From NCBI RefSeq assembly GCF_002258315.1, contig NZ_NOYD01000005.1:55584-119583 (forward strand): DNA of 64,000 bases. The letters are read 5' to 3'. Every line of letters begins with the position of its first letter. Position 1 is the first letter of the stretch. The notes under the pieces were generated by a model that worked only from the letters and a program-made list of their open reading frames with translations, did no database searches and was not told the origin of the DNA. The position numbers and the translations under genes are program-made. Positions 26,733 through 36,073 of this stretch are shown piece after piece. The stretch is from Rhodococcus sp. 06-462-5. GTDB taxonomy: Bacteria > Actinomycetota > Actinomycetes > Mycobacteriales > Mycobacteriaceae.

Positions 26733-26748
26733 TTCGAGCGCGCTCGAA
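26733..26748. promoter_or_regulatory. 16-bp perfect palindrome before an SDR gene
   Basis: TTCGAGCGCGCTCGAA is fully self-complementary and ends 17 bp before the ATG at 26766, about 10 bp after the trmL stop. It is a good repressor-site candidate. The regulator may have been the frameshifted MerR gene downstream. Confidence 0.45.
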
Positions 26749-26765
26749 GTCATAGCGTGCGTTTC

Positions 26766-27641
26766 ATGACTCGAATATCTACTCCACAACGCACTTGGCT
26801 CGTCACCGGGGCATCCTCCGGTCTGGGGCGCGCTCTGACCGAGACCGCCTTGGCAGCAGGCGACACCGTGGTCGCGGCGATGCGTCGACCCGAACGCATC
26901 GACGACCTGCTCGTCGAACACGCAGGGTCGCTACTGCCGATCGCCTTCGATGTTCGGGACACCCAGTCCGCGCCCGCCGTCGTCGAGGCGGCGATCGACC
27001 GGTTCGGACGCGTCGACGTACTCGTCAACAACGGTGGCGTCGGCCAGATCGGTTCCGCCGAGGAGGTCGACGACGCTCGGCTGCGCGACATGCTCGAACA
27101 ACACGTCGTCGGCCCTGCAGCCCTGACCCGGGCGGTGCTGCCGGGAATGCGAGCGCGGGGCACCGGAACGATAGTGCAGATGAGCAGCCAGGGCGGTCGC
27201 ATATCGTTCCCCGGAGTCGGCTCCTATTCGGCTGGCAAATTTGCACTCGAAGGTTGGTCGGAAGCGCTGGCCGGCGAGGTCGCACCGTTCGGTATCCGAG
27301 TTCTGATCGTCGAGCCCAGCCGATTTCGGACCTGCTTCAACAGCGCCGACGTACTCGAACGCGCCGCACCCGTGGGTGTGTACGCCGACCTCCTCGGCGA
27401 GTTCAGGGCCGACATGCTCGCGGCCGACGGTAGACAGGAAGGCGACCCGCACCGAGCGGCTCTCGTCATCCGTCAGTTGGTCGGGGCCGAGTCCGTTCCC
27501 CTGCGCCTTCCTCTTGGACGCGAGGCCGTCCGGCGGCTGCGCGAGGCGTACCGCCGCGAACTGGCGTCTCTGGAGACCTATGCCGAATTGTCCTCGAGCG
27601 CCGACTTCCCGGGTGTACCCGAATCCGTCCGCCCGGTCTGA
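26766..27641 (+). CDS. Short-chain dehydrogenase/reductase
   Basis: The 291-residue NAD(P)-dependent oxidoreductase has the cofactor motif TGASSGLG near residue 15, NNGG near 90, and the catalytic Tyr-Lys pair in SYSAGK. The C-terminal extension of some 50 residues is usual for the larger classical SDRs. The substrate is unknown. ATG at 26766 is chosen over GTG at 26757. A palindrome lies upstream and a frameshifted MerR gene 29 bp downstream. Confidence 0.88.
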   Translation: MTRISTPQRTWLVTGASSGLGRALTETALAAGDTVVAAMRRPERIDDLLVEHAGSLLPIAFDVRDTQSAPAVVEAAIDRFGRVDVLVNNGGVGQIGSAEEVDDARLRDMLEQHVVGPAALTRAVLPGMRARGTGTIVQMSSQGGRISFPGVGSYSAGKFALEGWSEALAGEVAPFGIRVLIVEPSRFRTCFNSADVLERAAPVGVYADLLGEFRADMLAADGRQEGDPHRAALVIRQLVGAESVPLRLPLGREAVRRLREAYRRELASLETYAELSSSADFPGVPESVRPV

Positions 27642-27670
27642 CGGCTCCACCCGGACTATCTTCTGTACTC

Positions 27671-28139
27671 ATGGCGACGACGGATTTGATGAACAGGGCG
27701 CTGGCGGCCGTGGCGGATTCGGACGCACAGTTGACCGTCGAACTGGTGCAAGAGCTGATCGAAACCCGGAGAGCTCGCCGAACCGCTCGGCATCGCCGAG
27801 GTTGCCGAACTCCTCGACATCTCTGCGCACACTCTGCGGTACTACGAGCGATGTGGCCTGATCGAGGTTGCGCGTGACCGACTCGACCATCGACGGTACG
27901 ACGACGCGGCCGTCCGGCGCATCGTGTTCCTTACTCGCATGCGTTTGTCGGGGATGCCCATGCGCGACCTCCAGCATTACGTAGAACTCGTCGACGGCGG
28001 AGAACACACCGTTCCGGAACGACTCGACATGCTCGTCCGGCATCGAGACACCGTCCGACGACGCATCCGAGAACTGCAACTCTCGCTCGTGGCAACCGAA
28101 TACAAGATCGCGACGTATGGCGGTGCCACCGGTCCGTGA
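27671..28139 (+). pseudogene. MerR-family regulator with +1 frameshift
   Basis: The first frame encodes about 33 residues, up to VQELIETR. The continuation is in the +1 frame and reads ELAEPLGIAEVAELLDIS, HTLRYYERCGLIE and so on to YGGATGP, a clear MerR helix-turn-helix plus effector helix. Skipping one base near 27770 joins the two. No start codon exists at the head of the second frame, and a TGA closes it at 27756. It is either a broken gene, a sequencing error or a rare programmed shift. It probably once controlled the SDR upstream. Confidence 0.75.
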
Positions 28140-28807
28140 AACTCGTGAGGTCAGGTTCCCGGCCGCCGACGGAGGTGGACGGGTTCGTGGGCGGCCGCAG
28201 CGATGCCGGCACTTGCGGTAGCGCGGCACCGTAGGCTCGCATTGCGTTCCAGAAGTTGTCCGGGCTAGCCGGTGTGTCGGCGTCGGAGGTGGATCTTGTT
28301 GTGAGCGTCGACAAATCGATCGGGCCGGAGAGGTAGTTCTTCTGTGACACCGAACTGTCGAGGTCGCCGTGGCGGCTCGACAGGGCCGATTCCGCTTCGA
28401 TCCGTCTGCCTGTGGCCGTGACCGTCATCGTCTCCACTGCGCTGCTTCGGCGGCGGTCGAGAGCTGCCCGGTAACGATTTTTCGTCGTTCGCCCCGCACC
28501 CAGGATTGCTGCCGTTCGGAGTCCCCGGCCATCTCGAGCAGGAGCACGAGACCTGTTTGATTCACCGAAATATCAAGTGATGGAACAGATTTCGACGTAT
28601 CGGACACGGAACACGACAGCGACCCGAACGTGCATCGGACGGCCACGACCGCGGCAGCCGGGGTGCGAGAAACCGGACTTCCACGACGATTCATCCCCGG
28701 ATGCCAGTGGCACCGTTACACAAAGTGCACCGGCCTGCTGCCATGGACTCGCGGGGCGGGGTACCGTGTGCCGCACCGGCCCGTTTCGCTCGTGAAGGAG
28801 CTTTCTT
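28140..28807. other. 668-bp stretch without a convincing gene
   Basis: Minus-strand frames at 27931-28437 and 28425-28694 are open but lack recognised domains or clear ribosome sites, and the first runs antisense through the MerR relic. Amino-acid content is irregular, so they may be decayed coding DNA. The last 80 bp, with a GTTACACA-like element and the GAAGGAG before 28808, probably hold the promoter of the next gene. Confidence 0.5.
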
Positions 28808-29362
28808 TTGTTCTCTGTTTCCCTGCCCCGTCTCTCGTCCCCCAACTCCTCCTCCGCGCGCACGTCCAGTCGGTTCAGTAGTCGAATTGCCCGCACCGCA
28901 GCGATATTCGCCATGGGCTCGGGATTGACCGTCGCAGCCCTGTCTGGCACGGCCACTGCGTCGGCAGCCCCCGTCAACTGCGTGTCTCCGCCTTCGGCCA
29001 ACGACATCCAGGTCGACGACACCGCAAGCTGCGGAGCCACCTCGAACGGCACCGGACGGGCCACCGCAGGTGCTGCCGACAGCGGCACAGCAGTCAGCGT
29101 CAACGACGGACCCGGCGCGACGACCACCTACGCCAACGGATACGGCGTCGCCCTCGGAGCGAGCAAGAATGCAGGCACTGCCTACGCACTGGCACTCGGT
29201 GGCGGAATCGCTCACTCGTGGGCCGACGCCGGACAGACGACTCTCGCAGTCGCCGGGTGGGGATCCGGCGCTACCTCGGAGGCTCAGGGCGTCGATTGTG
29301 TCGGACCCCTGTCACTGGCACTGAACCTCACGAGCGGCCAGTTCTGCGTCCTCGGTAGCTGA
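28808..29362 (+). CDS. Secreted Ala/Gly-rich protein (DUF6764-like)
   Basis: The 184-residue protein starts with TTG seven bases after GAAGGAG. A long Ser/Arg-rich N-region precedes a hydrophobic core and an AXA-type cleavage site near SAAPVNC (about residue 54). The mature part has four Cys residues (NCV, SCG, DCV, FCV) that could form two disulfides, and small-residue-rich segments such as GYGVALGASKNAG. It resembles a secreted family of Rhodococcus that I recall as DUF6764. The function is unknown. Confidence 0.7.
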   Translation: MFSVSLPRLSSPNSSSARTSSRFSSRIARTAAIFAMGSGLTVAALSGTATASAAPVNCVSPPSANDIQVDDTASCGATSNGTGRATAGAADSGTAVSVNDGPGATTTYANGYGVALGASKNAGTAYALALGGGIAHSWADAGQTTLAVAGWGSGATSEAQGVDCVGPLSLALNLTSGQFCVLGS

Positions 29363-29398
29363 TTGCCCGGTTCCACAACACGAATTCAGTCGAACGAA

Positions 29399-29436
29399 GC
29401 CGATTACCCCGACACGAACTCGTCGAGGTAATCGGC
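29399..29436. terminator. Hairpin at the convergent gene ends
   Basis: GCCGATTACC (29399-29408) and GGTAATCGGC (29427-29436) form a perfect 10-bp stem with an 18-nt loop, covering the stop of the minus-strand SDR and lying 37 bp after the secreted-protein stop. It probably terminates both transcripts. Confidence 0.55.
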
Positions 29437-30162
29437 TCCGCCGACATATACGGTGTGGCCGGACTTCTCGATCGGCGTGACGACTGCCGCTGCCACGGCC
29501 GCAGCAAACTCGGCGACGGTCGGGAGCGGACCGTGCGCGGCGCGGGCGGCCACCGCATCGGGATTTCGTCGCTCCAGCAGAGTCACCACGATGGTGCCCT
29601 CGATCATGTCGCCGGACACGACGACCAGGTCGATTCCCCGAGAATTCAATTCGGGAATCATTTCGCGCAGCGCATCCTCCCCTGCTCGCTTGCTTGCAGC
29701 GATGGGCTCGTACTCGACGGGTACGGGCTTCCTGCCGTAGAAGTGCGCCTGATGACTGGTGAGAAAGACGATTCGTGAGCCTGGTTTCATGCGCTCGGCG
29801 ACCGCTAGAGCCATCGCCACTTGCGCGTCGCGATTGATGCTCATGGCGTAGCCGGGATCTGCACCGAGTTCGAGCCCACCTGACGCATTGAGAACAAGAA
29901 CGTCGATTGCGCCGAATTCGGCTCCGACGGCGCTCAGCATCGCGCCGACTGCGTCGGGGTCTATGACGTCGGCACCGACGGCGAGTGCGCGTCCTCCGCC
30001 TTCCTCGATCACGCGCACGACAGCATCGGCTCTGCGCTTCTTCTCTCGATAGTTCACGGCAACCATCGCCCCGGCCGCACCCAACTGCACTGCGGTCTCC
30101 GCTCCGATGCCACGAGACGCACCGGTGATCAACACCGATTTTCCTACCGCGCGATATTTCAC
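29404..30162 (-). CDS. SDR-family protein with displaced active-site Tyr
   Basis: The 252-residue protein starts at GTG 30162, preceded by GGAGG. It has the cofactor motif TGASRGIG at about 14-21 and a Ser in the FLTSHQ segment. The active-site helix reads VEYEPIAASKRAGE: the usual Tyr four residues before Lys is Ile, and the nearest Tyr is seven residues before it. The fold is SDR, but catalysis must differ or be lost. It is divergent from an HxlR regulator with tandem repeats between. Confidence 0.85.
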   Translation of the reverse strand: MKYRAVGKSVLITGASRGIGAETAVQLGAAGAMVAVNYREKKRRADAVVRVIEEGGGRALAVGADVIDPDAVGAMLSAVGAEFGAIDVLVLNASGGLELGADPGYAMSINRDAQVAMALAVAERMKPGSRIVFLTSHQAHFYGRKPVPVEYEPIAASKRAGEDALREMIPELNSRGIDLVVVSGDMIEGTIVVTLLERRNPDAVAARAAHGPLPTVAEFAAAVAAAVVTPIEKSGHTVYVGGADYLDEFVSG

Positions 30163-30171
30163 CGACACCCT

Positions 30172-30210
30172 CCACTTCGATTTTCGAACCACTTCGATTT
30201 TCGAACCACT
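30172..30210. repeat. Tandem 17-bp operator-like repeats
   Basis: CCACTTCGATTTTCGAA occurs twice head to tail (30172-30188 and 30189-30205), followed by a third partial copy, CCACT. Each unit holds a near-palindrome TTCGA-TTTTCGAA. They fill the 61-bp gap between the divergent SDR and HxlR genes and are probably HxlR binding sites. Confidence 0.7.
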
Positions 30211-30223
30211 ATGATCGAGCGCG

Positions 30224-30547
30224 ATGGAAATGGCAAGCGCACCCCGACAATCGATGATGGCGGTACTCGATCTCCTGGGACAGCGATGGAACATGCGCAT
30301 CCTCTGGGAGCTGCAGAGCGGGCCGCTCGGCTTCCTCGAACTCAGGCGACGCAGCGACGACATCTCGTCCAGCGTGCTCGCGACGCGACTGCGGACCCTC
30401 ATCGACGCGCGCGTATTGATCAAGGACTCCGACGGCTCCTATTGCCTCACCGAACTCGGCGATGAGCTGGGGCCTGCACTCGAGCCACTCTGGCAATGGG
30501 CACAACGATGGAACGAGGGCACAGGCTCGGCCGACCACCGCCCCTGA
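30224..30547 (+). CDS. HxlR-family transcriptional regulator
   Basis: The 107-residue winged-helix protein shows the HxlR pattern: LLGQRWNMRILWELQSGPLGFLEL, then LATRLRTLIDARVL and a wing with YCLTELGDELGPALEPL. Proteins of this family usually sense redox state or aldehydes and act on the divergent gene. No Cys is near the N-terminus, so a thiol switch is unlikely. The tandem repeats before it are the probable operators. Confidence 0.9.
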   Translation: MEMASAPRQSMMAVLDLLGQRWNMRILWELQSGPLGFLELRRRSDDISSSVLATRLRTLIDARVLIKDSDGSYCLTELGDELGPALEPLWQWAQRWNEGTGSADHRP

Positions 30548-30660
30548 CCTGACGAGTCGGTCCTCCCGAATCGCCTTTCCATTTCTTGTCGGTGGCCCGG
30601 GTTAGTCTTCCTTCAGTTCGAACGCACGTTCTGAATTGTTGCTCACCGGGGGGTGAAAAG

Positions 30661-33024
30661 ATGGGTGCACTGCCAGCTGTGTCACTGGAGGCGTTGACCG
30701 CTGCCGCACGTGAGGAGAATCGACAGGCGGCCCGCAAGATCACCGCCTGCTACCGCGTGCACTGCGACTGGATCACCCTCGACACCGAACACAAGCATTA
30801 CAGCCGCTACGGGCGCACCGAAATGGCGGTCGCGTTGGGCTGTTCGGCGACGGTCGCCGAATCGTGGGTTTCCGTCGGTGTCGCTTTGCACACCCGGCTC
30901 CCGCTACTCAAGGTCGCGTTCGAGACCGGTGAAATCGACCTCCCGCGGGTGCGGACGGTGTGCCGGATCCTCGACAACCTGAGCGACGAGATCGTCAAGA
31001 AGGTCGAGGACGAGATCGTCGAAGCGGCCCGACGGTCCTCACCGGGTCCGCTCGAGAAGGAGATCTGGGACATCCTGGTGCGCGTCGCACCCGAGGAAGC
31101 CGCGGCACTGCGGGAGTTCGCGAAGAAGTTCCGCACCGTCACCTACACCCCGGCCGGGGAACTGGCCCGCATTCGGGCGGAGTTGACCGCACCCGAAGCT
31201 GCCGCCGCGTGGCAGCTGCTCGAGGAGATGGCCGACACCCTGTGCCCGAAAGATCCGCGCGGGAAGAAGGGACGCCTGTGCGATGCGTTCATGGCCCGCA
31301 TGCACGGCGAACCCCGCCTGGAATGCCTGTGCCAACGGGAGAACTGCCCCAAGAAGGATGCGGTGTTGCCGGATCGGCGGGTGCCGTTGACGATGATCAC
31401 CGTCGACATCGCCACCCTCATCGGACTACTCGCCAACCCTGCGTATCTGGCCGGTCATGGTTCCATCGACCCCGACCTCGCGCAGGAACTTGCACGCAAC
31501 AGTCAGTGGCAGGTCCTGCTCACCGAAGCGATCACCCTCGCCGAATCCCTCGGACTGGCTGTTCGGAACCCGGAGACCGGGGATTGGGAACGAACACCGA
31601 AAGAGCGGAAGCAGGAGTCGGACTCGGGGTCGGATCCGGACGAAGATGCTGATGCGGCGACAACGAACACGAACACGGACACGGACACGGACACGGACGC
31701 CGACTCGGCAACGGCAAGGTCATCAACGACGAACATCGACTCGACAACACACGAGGCAACGGACCGCACGATCACCGACACCGGTTCGCCCGAGACGCCG
31801 GCCACGGACACCGAGACCGAGACCGAGACCGAGACCGAATTCGGCACGCACACCGACACGTTGACCGACACCGAGTCGACGACCACACCATCGCCGACCA
31901 CCGTGGCCCCGTCGCCGGCATCAGCCCCGTCGCCGGCGACGGCAGCGGACTCTGCTTCCGGCCCGGACGCCGAAGCCGGCCGTGGCTCCGATTCAGCACC
32001 AGAGCGTGCAGCATCGGCCCGAGGTGCAGCGAGAGCTTCTGGTTCGACACCCGATCCGACCGGCGAATCACCTCGAACACCGGATCCAGCACAAGCACCT
32101 GCGCCTACGCCTACGCCGACAACTGGACCACCGCCGACAACAATCCCCACTCAGGGAACAGTTCCCGCGCCGGAACCGGGGACAACGCCAGCACCGGATC
32201 CGATGGAGGGCCAGACGGACGACGCCCCTGCCCATTCAGCGTCCGATCCAGCTCCACCCGAGACCGCAGGATGCGCAGACAGACCACGACGGACACAGTC
32301 ACTGACCTCCGCCGCAGCGATGTTCTGCACCCATACCCCCGTCGGCAGGGGCACACGGCACAGCTCTGCCCTCGACCTGGACGCCATCACACATCCCGCC
32401 CACAACATGAGGGCACCCGACCTACCCTCGACGATCCGGTCAGGCAACCGGACCCTCCACACACCCTCCGGCATCTACCTCGGCTCGGCGACCCTTGCCG
32501 CTGCACTCGAAGCCGCCATCGCCGCCGACCCCACCCTCGGAAAATCCGTCCCCCGCGACCCCCTCACCGACCGCGCCCTGATCTACCGCCCCGACACTCT
32601 CACCACCGCAGCGGTCCGACTCCGCGACAAACACTGCCGCTTTCCCGGCTGCCACCGACCCGCCGCCCGCTGCCAACTCGACCACATCAACCCTTTCGAC
32701 CACACCAACCCCCTCGGCGGCGGCTGGAGCACCGTCAACAATCTGCAGTGCCTCTGCGAATACCACCACACCGTCAAAACCGCCGGCTACTGGAAAGCCG
32801 TCATGCTCCCCGGCGGAGCGATCCTGTGGACCTCGACCTCGAAGACCACCCGAATCACCCTGCCCGCCAACGGCACAGCCGTCCCCATCATCGGCAACGA
32901 CCTCAGACCACACATCCCCACCACACCCCGAAACTCCGGAATCATCGCCTACCCCAACCCACCCGACAACCACGAGCCGGTAATAGAACCAACCGCCGAA
33001 GACACCGACGCCCCGCCTTTCTGA
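30661..33024 (+). CDS. DUF222 / HNH endonuclease protein (REP13E12-like)
   Basis: The 787-residue protein starts at ATG 30661 after GGGGGGTGAAAAG. The N-terminal DUF222 domain (about 1-300) is followed by some 240 residues of low-complexity Thr/Asp/Glu, then Pro/Ala/Thr (about 316-556). A C-terminal HNH nuclease (about 655-710) has zinc Cys residues in CRFPGCH, LDHINPF with the catalytic His, and CEYHH. These proteins are multicopy in Rhodococcus and mycobacteria; their role is unproven and may be mobile-element related. TDTDTD runs are encoded by ACGGAC repeats near 31680 and ACCGAGACCGAG repeats near 31820. Confidence 0.88.
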   Translation: MGALPAVSLEALTAAAREENRQAARKITACYRVHCDWITLDTEHKHYSRYGRTEMAVALGCSATVAESWVSVGVALHTRLPLLKVAFETGEIDLPRVRTVCRILDNLSDEIVKKVEDEIVEAARRSSPGPLEKEIWDILVRVAPEEAAALREFAKKFRTVTYTPAGELARIRAELTAPEAAAAWQLLEEMADTLCPKDPRGKKGRLCDAFMARMHGEPRLECLCQRENCPKKDAVLPDRRVPLTMITVDIATLIGLLANPAYLAGHGSIDPDLAQELARNSQWQVLLTEAITLAESLGLAVRNPETGDWERTPKERKQESDSGSDPDEDADAATTNTNTDTDTDTDADSATARSSTTNIDSTTHEATDRTITDTGSPETPATDTETETETETEFGTHTDTLTDTESTTTPSPTTVAPSPASAPSPATAADSASGPDAEAGRGSDSAPERAASARGAARASGSTPDPTGESPRTPDPAQAPAPTPTPTTGPPPTTIPTQGTVPAPEPGTTPAPDPMEGQTDDAPAHSASDPAPPETAGCADRPRRTQSLTSAAAMFCTHTPVGRGTRHSSALDLDAITHPAHNMRAPDLPSTIRSGNRTLHTPSGIYLGSATLAAALEAAIAADPTLGKSVPRDPLTDRALIYRPDTLTTAAVRLRDKHCRFPGCHRPAARCQLDHINPFDHTNPLGGGWSTVNNLQCLCEYHHTVKTAGYWKAVMLPGGAILWTSTSKTTRITLPANGTAVPIIGNDLRPHIPTTPRNSGIIAYPNPPDNHEPVIEPTAEDTDAPPF

Positions 33025-33119
33025 AGACCGGACTCTCCGGGGAGGCCAGTTGACCGCGTCGACGTCGGTCCATGCGGCCTGCAGAACGGTCGTCGCTCGT
33101 CGACCGGCATACTCGAGAA

Positions 33120-34073
33120 ATGAGCAATCAACGTGCAGCCGCTCGCCCCCGAGCACTGTCGTTGCACGGCCGCATCCGAGTGTTGACGATGAGCGTGGCA
33201 GCCCTGGCGGTCGCAGTGAGTGCTCTCGCGATATACCTCGTCGCGGAGCAGGCCCTCCGCTCACAGATCGTGGACCGCGTGCAACGCAACAGCGACGCTC
33301 TCATTGCCAGCGCTGCATCCGGCGTTCCGGCAGGTCTCTTCGGGTTCGGTATAGAAGACACCGAGGGCACCGCCGTGAAGGCCGCTCTGGTGACGCCCGA
33401 CGGCACGTTGGTGACGTCCACGACTGGCACCGAACCGTTCACCAATTCCAACGGGATTCTGGACGACGCAGAGAAATCTGTCGTCGACGGCACCGTCGAG
33501 CAGTCGCTGCGCGAGGTACGAGGCTATTACCTGTCGGCAGCACGCACCGGCTCCGGCGGAACGATCATGGTGGCCGAGTCGCTCAGTGAAGCGTCACCGC
33601 TACTCGGCAAGCTCACACTCGCCCTCGTCATCGTCGGAGCATTTCTGGTCGCGCTTGCCGGCGTCGCCGGTGCAGCCGTGGCCCGTACCGGACTCAGGCC
33701 GGTGCGCCGACTCCGCGCGGGCACCGAACGAGTTGCCAGGACCGGGGATTTCGAGCCCATCGACGTCAACGGAGACGACGAGCTGGCGTCGCTCGCCAAC
33801 AGCTTCAACGAGATGTTGGCGTCCCTGTCTCGATCGCGCGCACGGCAGGGGCAACTGATCGTCGACGCAGGAGCGGAACTGATGGAGCCGCTGACAGCGT
33901 TACGCACCAACATCGACCTGTTGATGTCCCTGGACCGACCGGACACTCCTCATATGCCGGAGGAGCAGCAGGACCGATTACGCGTCGAAGTCATCGCTCA
34001 AATGGACGTCATCATCGGGTTGGTTCACGACCTTGTCGACCATGCCCGGGAGCCAGCACCCAACCCGCAGTGA
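33120..34073 (+). CDS. MprB-like histidine kinase relic lacking His and ATPase domain
   Basis: The 317-residue protein has helices at about 21-43 and 163-186, an extracytoplasmic domain between them, HAMP (about 187-240) and a dimerisation helix pair (about 243-300). The phosphoacceptor motif expected as DAGHELRTPLT reads DAGAELMEPLT, with Ala252 in place of His. The protein stops after that domain, with no HATPase. The frame is intact, so it may survive as a membrane receptor or dominant-negative partner. No response regulator is adjacent. Confidence 0.8.
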   Translation: MSNQRAAARPRALSLHGRIRVLTMSVAALAVAVSALAIYLVAEQALRSQIVDRVQRNSDALIASAASGVPAGLFGFGIEDTEGTAVKAALVTPDGTLVTSTTGTEPFTNSNGILDDAEKSVVDGTVEQSLREVRGYYLSAARTGSGGTIMVAESLSEASPLLGKLTLALVIVGAFLVALAGVAGAAVARTGLRPVRRLRAGTERVARTGDFEPIDVNGDDELASLANSFNEMLASLSRSRARQGQLIVDAGAELMEPLTALRTNIDLLMSLDRPDTPHMPEEQQDRLRVEVIAQMDVIIGLVHDLVDHAREPAPNPQ

Positions 34074-34103
34074 CGGCCGAGCACCGTCGAGAACCATTGT
34101 CGT

Positions 34104-35033
34104 TCAGGACGAGAGCCGCACACCGGTCAGCTGTTCCGAGGCCTCCCACAAGCGACGCGCATCGTCCATGCTGGACATCGGCTTCCACATGTCGACCTCG
34201 GTCGGTGGCCCGCCGATGAGTCGCTTCGGGCCGAAGAACTGATCCCCACCCGCGTCACTACACGCGGCTGCAATCAATCCCGGCTGCGCTGCGCTGTCCA
34301 CAGTGCCCGCAATGCCGACACGGGCAAGAACGCCGATCAATCGTCTGCTGCCCGAATCCTTCGGCCGCCCCAATCCCGGTTGTGCTGCAAGCAGATTGGT
34401 CGGCGACACTCCCGGGTGGGCGATGTTGCTGGTGATCCCCCAGCCGCCTGCCCTGCTGCGTGCCTCGAGTTCGCGTGCGAACAGAGCCACCGCGAGCTTC
34501 GATTGGCTGTAGGCCTTCATGACGTCGTAGGAACGCTCCCAGTTGAGGTCGTCCCAGTTGATGGTCCCCGACCGTGCCGCGATGCTCGTCTGATGCGTGA
34601 CCCGCGCATGACCTTTCCGCAGCAGCGGCAGCAGACCGAGCGTGAGCGCGAAGTGGCCGAGGTGATTGGTGCCGAACTGCAGCTCGAATCCATCCTGGGT
34701 GACCTGACGCGCAGGTGGCTGCATGACACCGGCATTGTTGACGAGTATGTCGATCGCCCGGCCATCGGATGAGAAATCGTTCACCAGAGCGGAAACGGAT
34801 TGCAAGGACGACAGATCCAGCGCCCGGGTGGTGACCTTCGCTCCCGGTACCGCGACTCGGATCGATTCGGCTGCCCGCTCCCCCTTGGTAGCCGAGCGCA
34901 CCGGCATGACGACCTCGGCACCGGAGCGGGCGAGCTGCGTGGCGATGACCGTTCCGATCCCGTCGCTCGCTCCCGTGACGACGGCGATCTTTCCCGTCAG
35001 ATCGGGAATGGATGTGTGTGCTGTACGGCCCAT
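34104..35033 (-). CDS. Short-chain dehydrogenase, retinol dehydrogenase-like
   Basis: The 309-residue classical SDR has TGASDGIG near 20, NNAGVM near 100, and the active-site [19 protein letters not shown] is typical of the retinol-dehydrogenase/WWOX-like branch. The substrate is unknown. It lies 122 bp downstream of an XRE/MmyB-type regulator on the same strand, a common pairing in actinobacteria, so that regulator probably controls it. Confidence 0.88.
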   Translation of the reverse strand: MGRTAHTSIPDLTGKIAVVTGASDGIGTVIATQLARSGAEVVMPVRSATKGERAAESIRVAVPGAKVTTRALDLSSLQSVSALVNDFSSDGRAIDILVNNAGVMQPPARQVTQDGFELQFGTNHLGHFALTLGLLPLLRKGHARVTHQTSIAARSGTINWDDLNWERSYDVMKAYSQSKLAVALFARELEARSRAGGWGITSNIAHPGVSPTNLLAAQPGLGRPKDSGSRRLIGVLARVGIAGTVDSAAQPGLIAAACSDAGGDQFFGPKRLIGGPPTEVDMWKPMSSMDDARRLWEASEQLTGVRLSS

Positions 35034-35155
35034 GACAAGCTCCTGTGCTGGTGTTGATCGTGCGGTTTCGACCTGCAGAACCCATGTTGGACGATTGCCA
35101 CAGGCTCATCCAGGACTTCCCGATCCACTGATACGACCGCCACCGTTGAATCGTG

Positions 35156-35995
35156 TCAGGACAGAACCTGAGTTCCCACCACCGCGAGCAGTTCCAATTT
35201 GGCGTAGCTCTCGCTGCCGGGCACTGCCGTGTACACCAGCAGTCGATGCGCTTGCTCGGAGTCCAGCAGGGTCTGGCAGTTCAGTTGCAGCAGGCCGACC
35301 GTCGGGTGCAGAAACCGCTTGGACTCGGGTGGGTGAACTCCCACTTCACGCTTCCCCCACAGGGTTCGGAATTCCTCGCTGACTTCGAGCAGCTCTGTGG
35401 ACAGGTGCGCCGCTCTCGAGTCGGGTCCGCGAAGAGTGACGATTTCACGCAGCCCCGACGCATACACCCGAGACAGAACAGCGCGCTCTTCGGGCGGATA
35501 CGACAGCCGGGCCTCGGGGTCGGTGAACCATCGGTATCCCAGACTCCGGTTCGGCCCAGTGCGTAACGACGCATCACCGGTCAGTGCTGCACCCAGCGGC
35601 GTCTGGCGGAGCGTCTCTCCGATTTCGGACACGATCTCGGCTGGTGTGTCGTTCAGGCGGTCCAGAATGCGTAGCATTCCTGGGCTGACGTGCTCGCTCG
35701 ACGTACCGCGGGCAGGAGGATTGTGCCCGGCGAGTCGAAACACGTGGTCACGCTCACCGAGCGACAGATGCAGTCCCTGTGCGATGGAGGCGATCATCTG
35801 CGCCGACGGAGCGGGTCCTGTAGCCCGTTCGAGTCGCGCGTAGTAGTCGGTCGACATGTGGCACAACTCAGCGACCTCCTCACGGCGGAGACCCTGTGTG
35901 CGTCTGCGCTGCCCACGTGGCAACCCCACGTCCTCCGGTTGGAGCGACTGCCGTCGCTGCCGGAGAAACGCTGCCAATTCCGATCGATCGATCAC
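35156..35995 (-). CDS. XRE-family regulator with MmyB-like ligand domain
   Basis: The 279-residue protein starts at GTG 35995, five bases after AAGGAG. An N-terminal helix-turn-helix (GLRREEVAELCHMSTDYYARLERA) is followed by an MmyB-type ligand-binding domain with RWFTDPEARL and LLQLNCQTLLD-like segments. The family regulates neighbouring SDR genes and may bind a fatty-acid-like ligand. It sits between an SDR downstream and a divergent SDR 78 bp upstream, so either may be its target. Confidence 0.9.
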   Translation of the reverse strand: MIDRSELAAFLRQRRQSLQPEDVGLPRGQRRRTQGLRREEVAELCHMSTDYYARLERATGPAPSAQMIASIAQGLHLSLGERDHVFRLAGHNPPARGTSSEHVSPGMLRILDRLNDTPAEIVSEIGETLRQTPLGAALTGDASLRTGPNRSLGYRWFTDPEARLSYPPEERAVLSRVYASGLREIVTLRGPDSRAAHLSTELLEVSEEFRTLWGKREVGVHPPESKRFLHPTVGLLQLNCQTLLDSEQAHRLLVYTAVPGSESYAKLELLAVVGTQVLS

Positions 35996-36073
35996 GTCGG
36001 CTCCTTCTTTCCCGTGCGTGCGGATCGCGCCTGCAGTGAATTGTGCCTGCTGCGCGGTGGCTATTGTCGAGAG

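Noticed and set aside
28425-28694. 89-codon minus-strand frame in the large gap
   Set aside because: No ribosome site, domain or conserved composition; kept only as part of the gap description.
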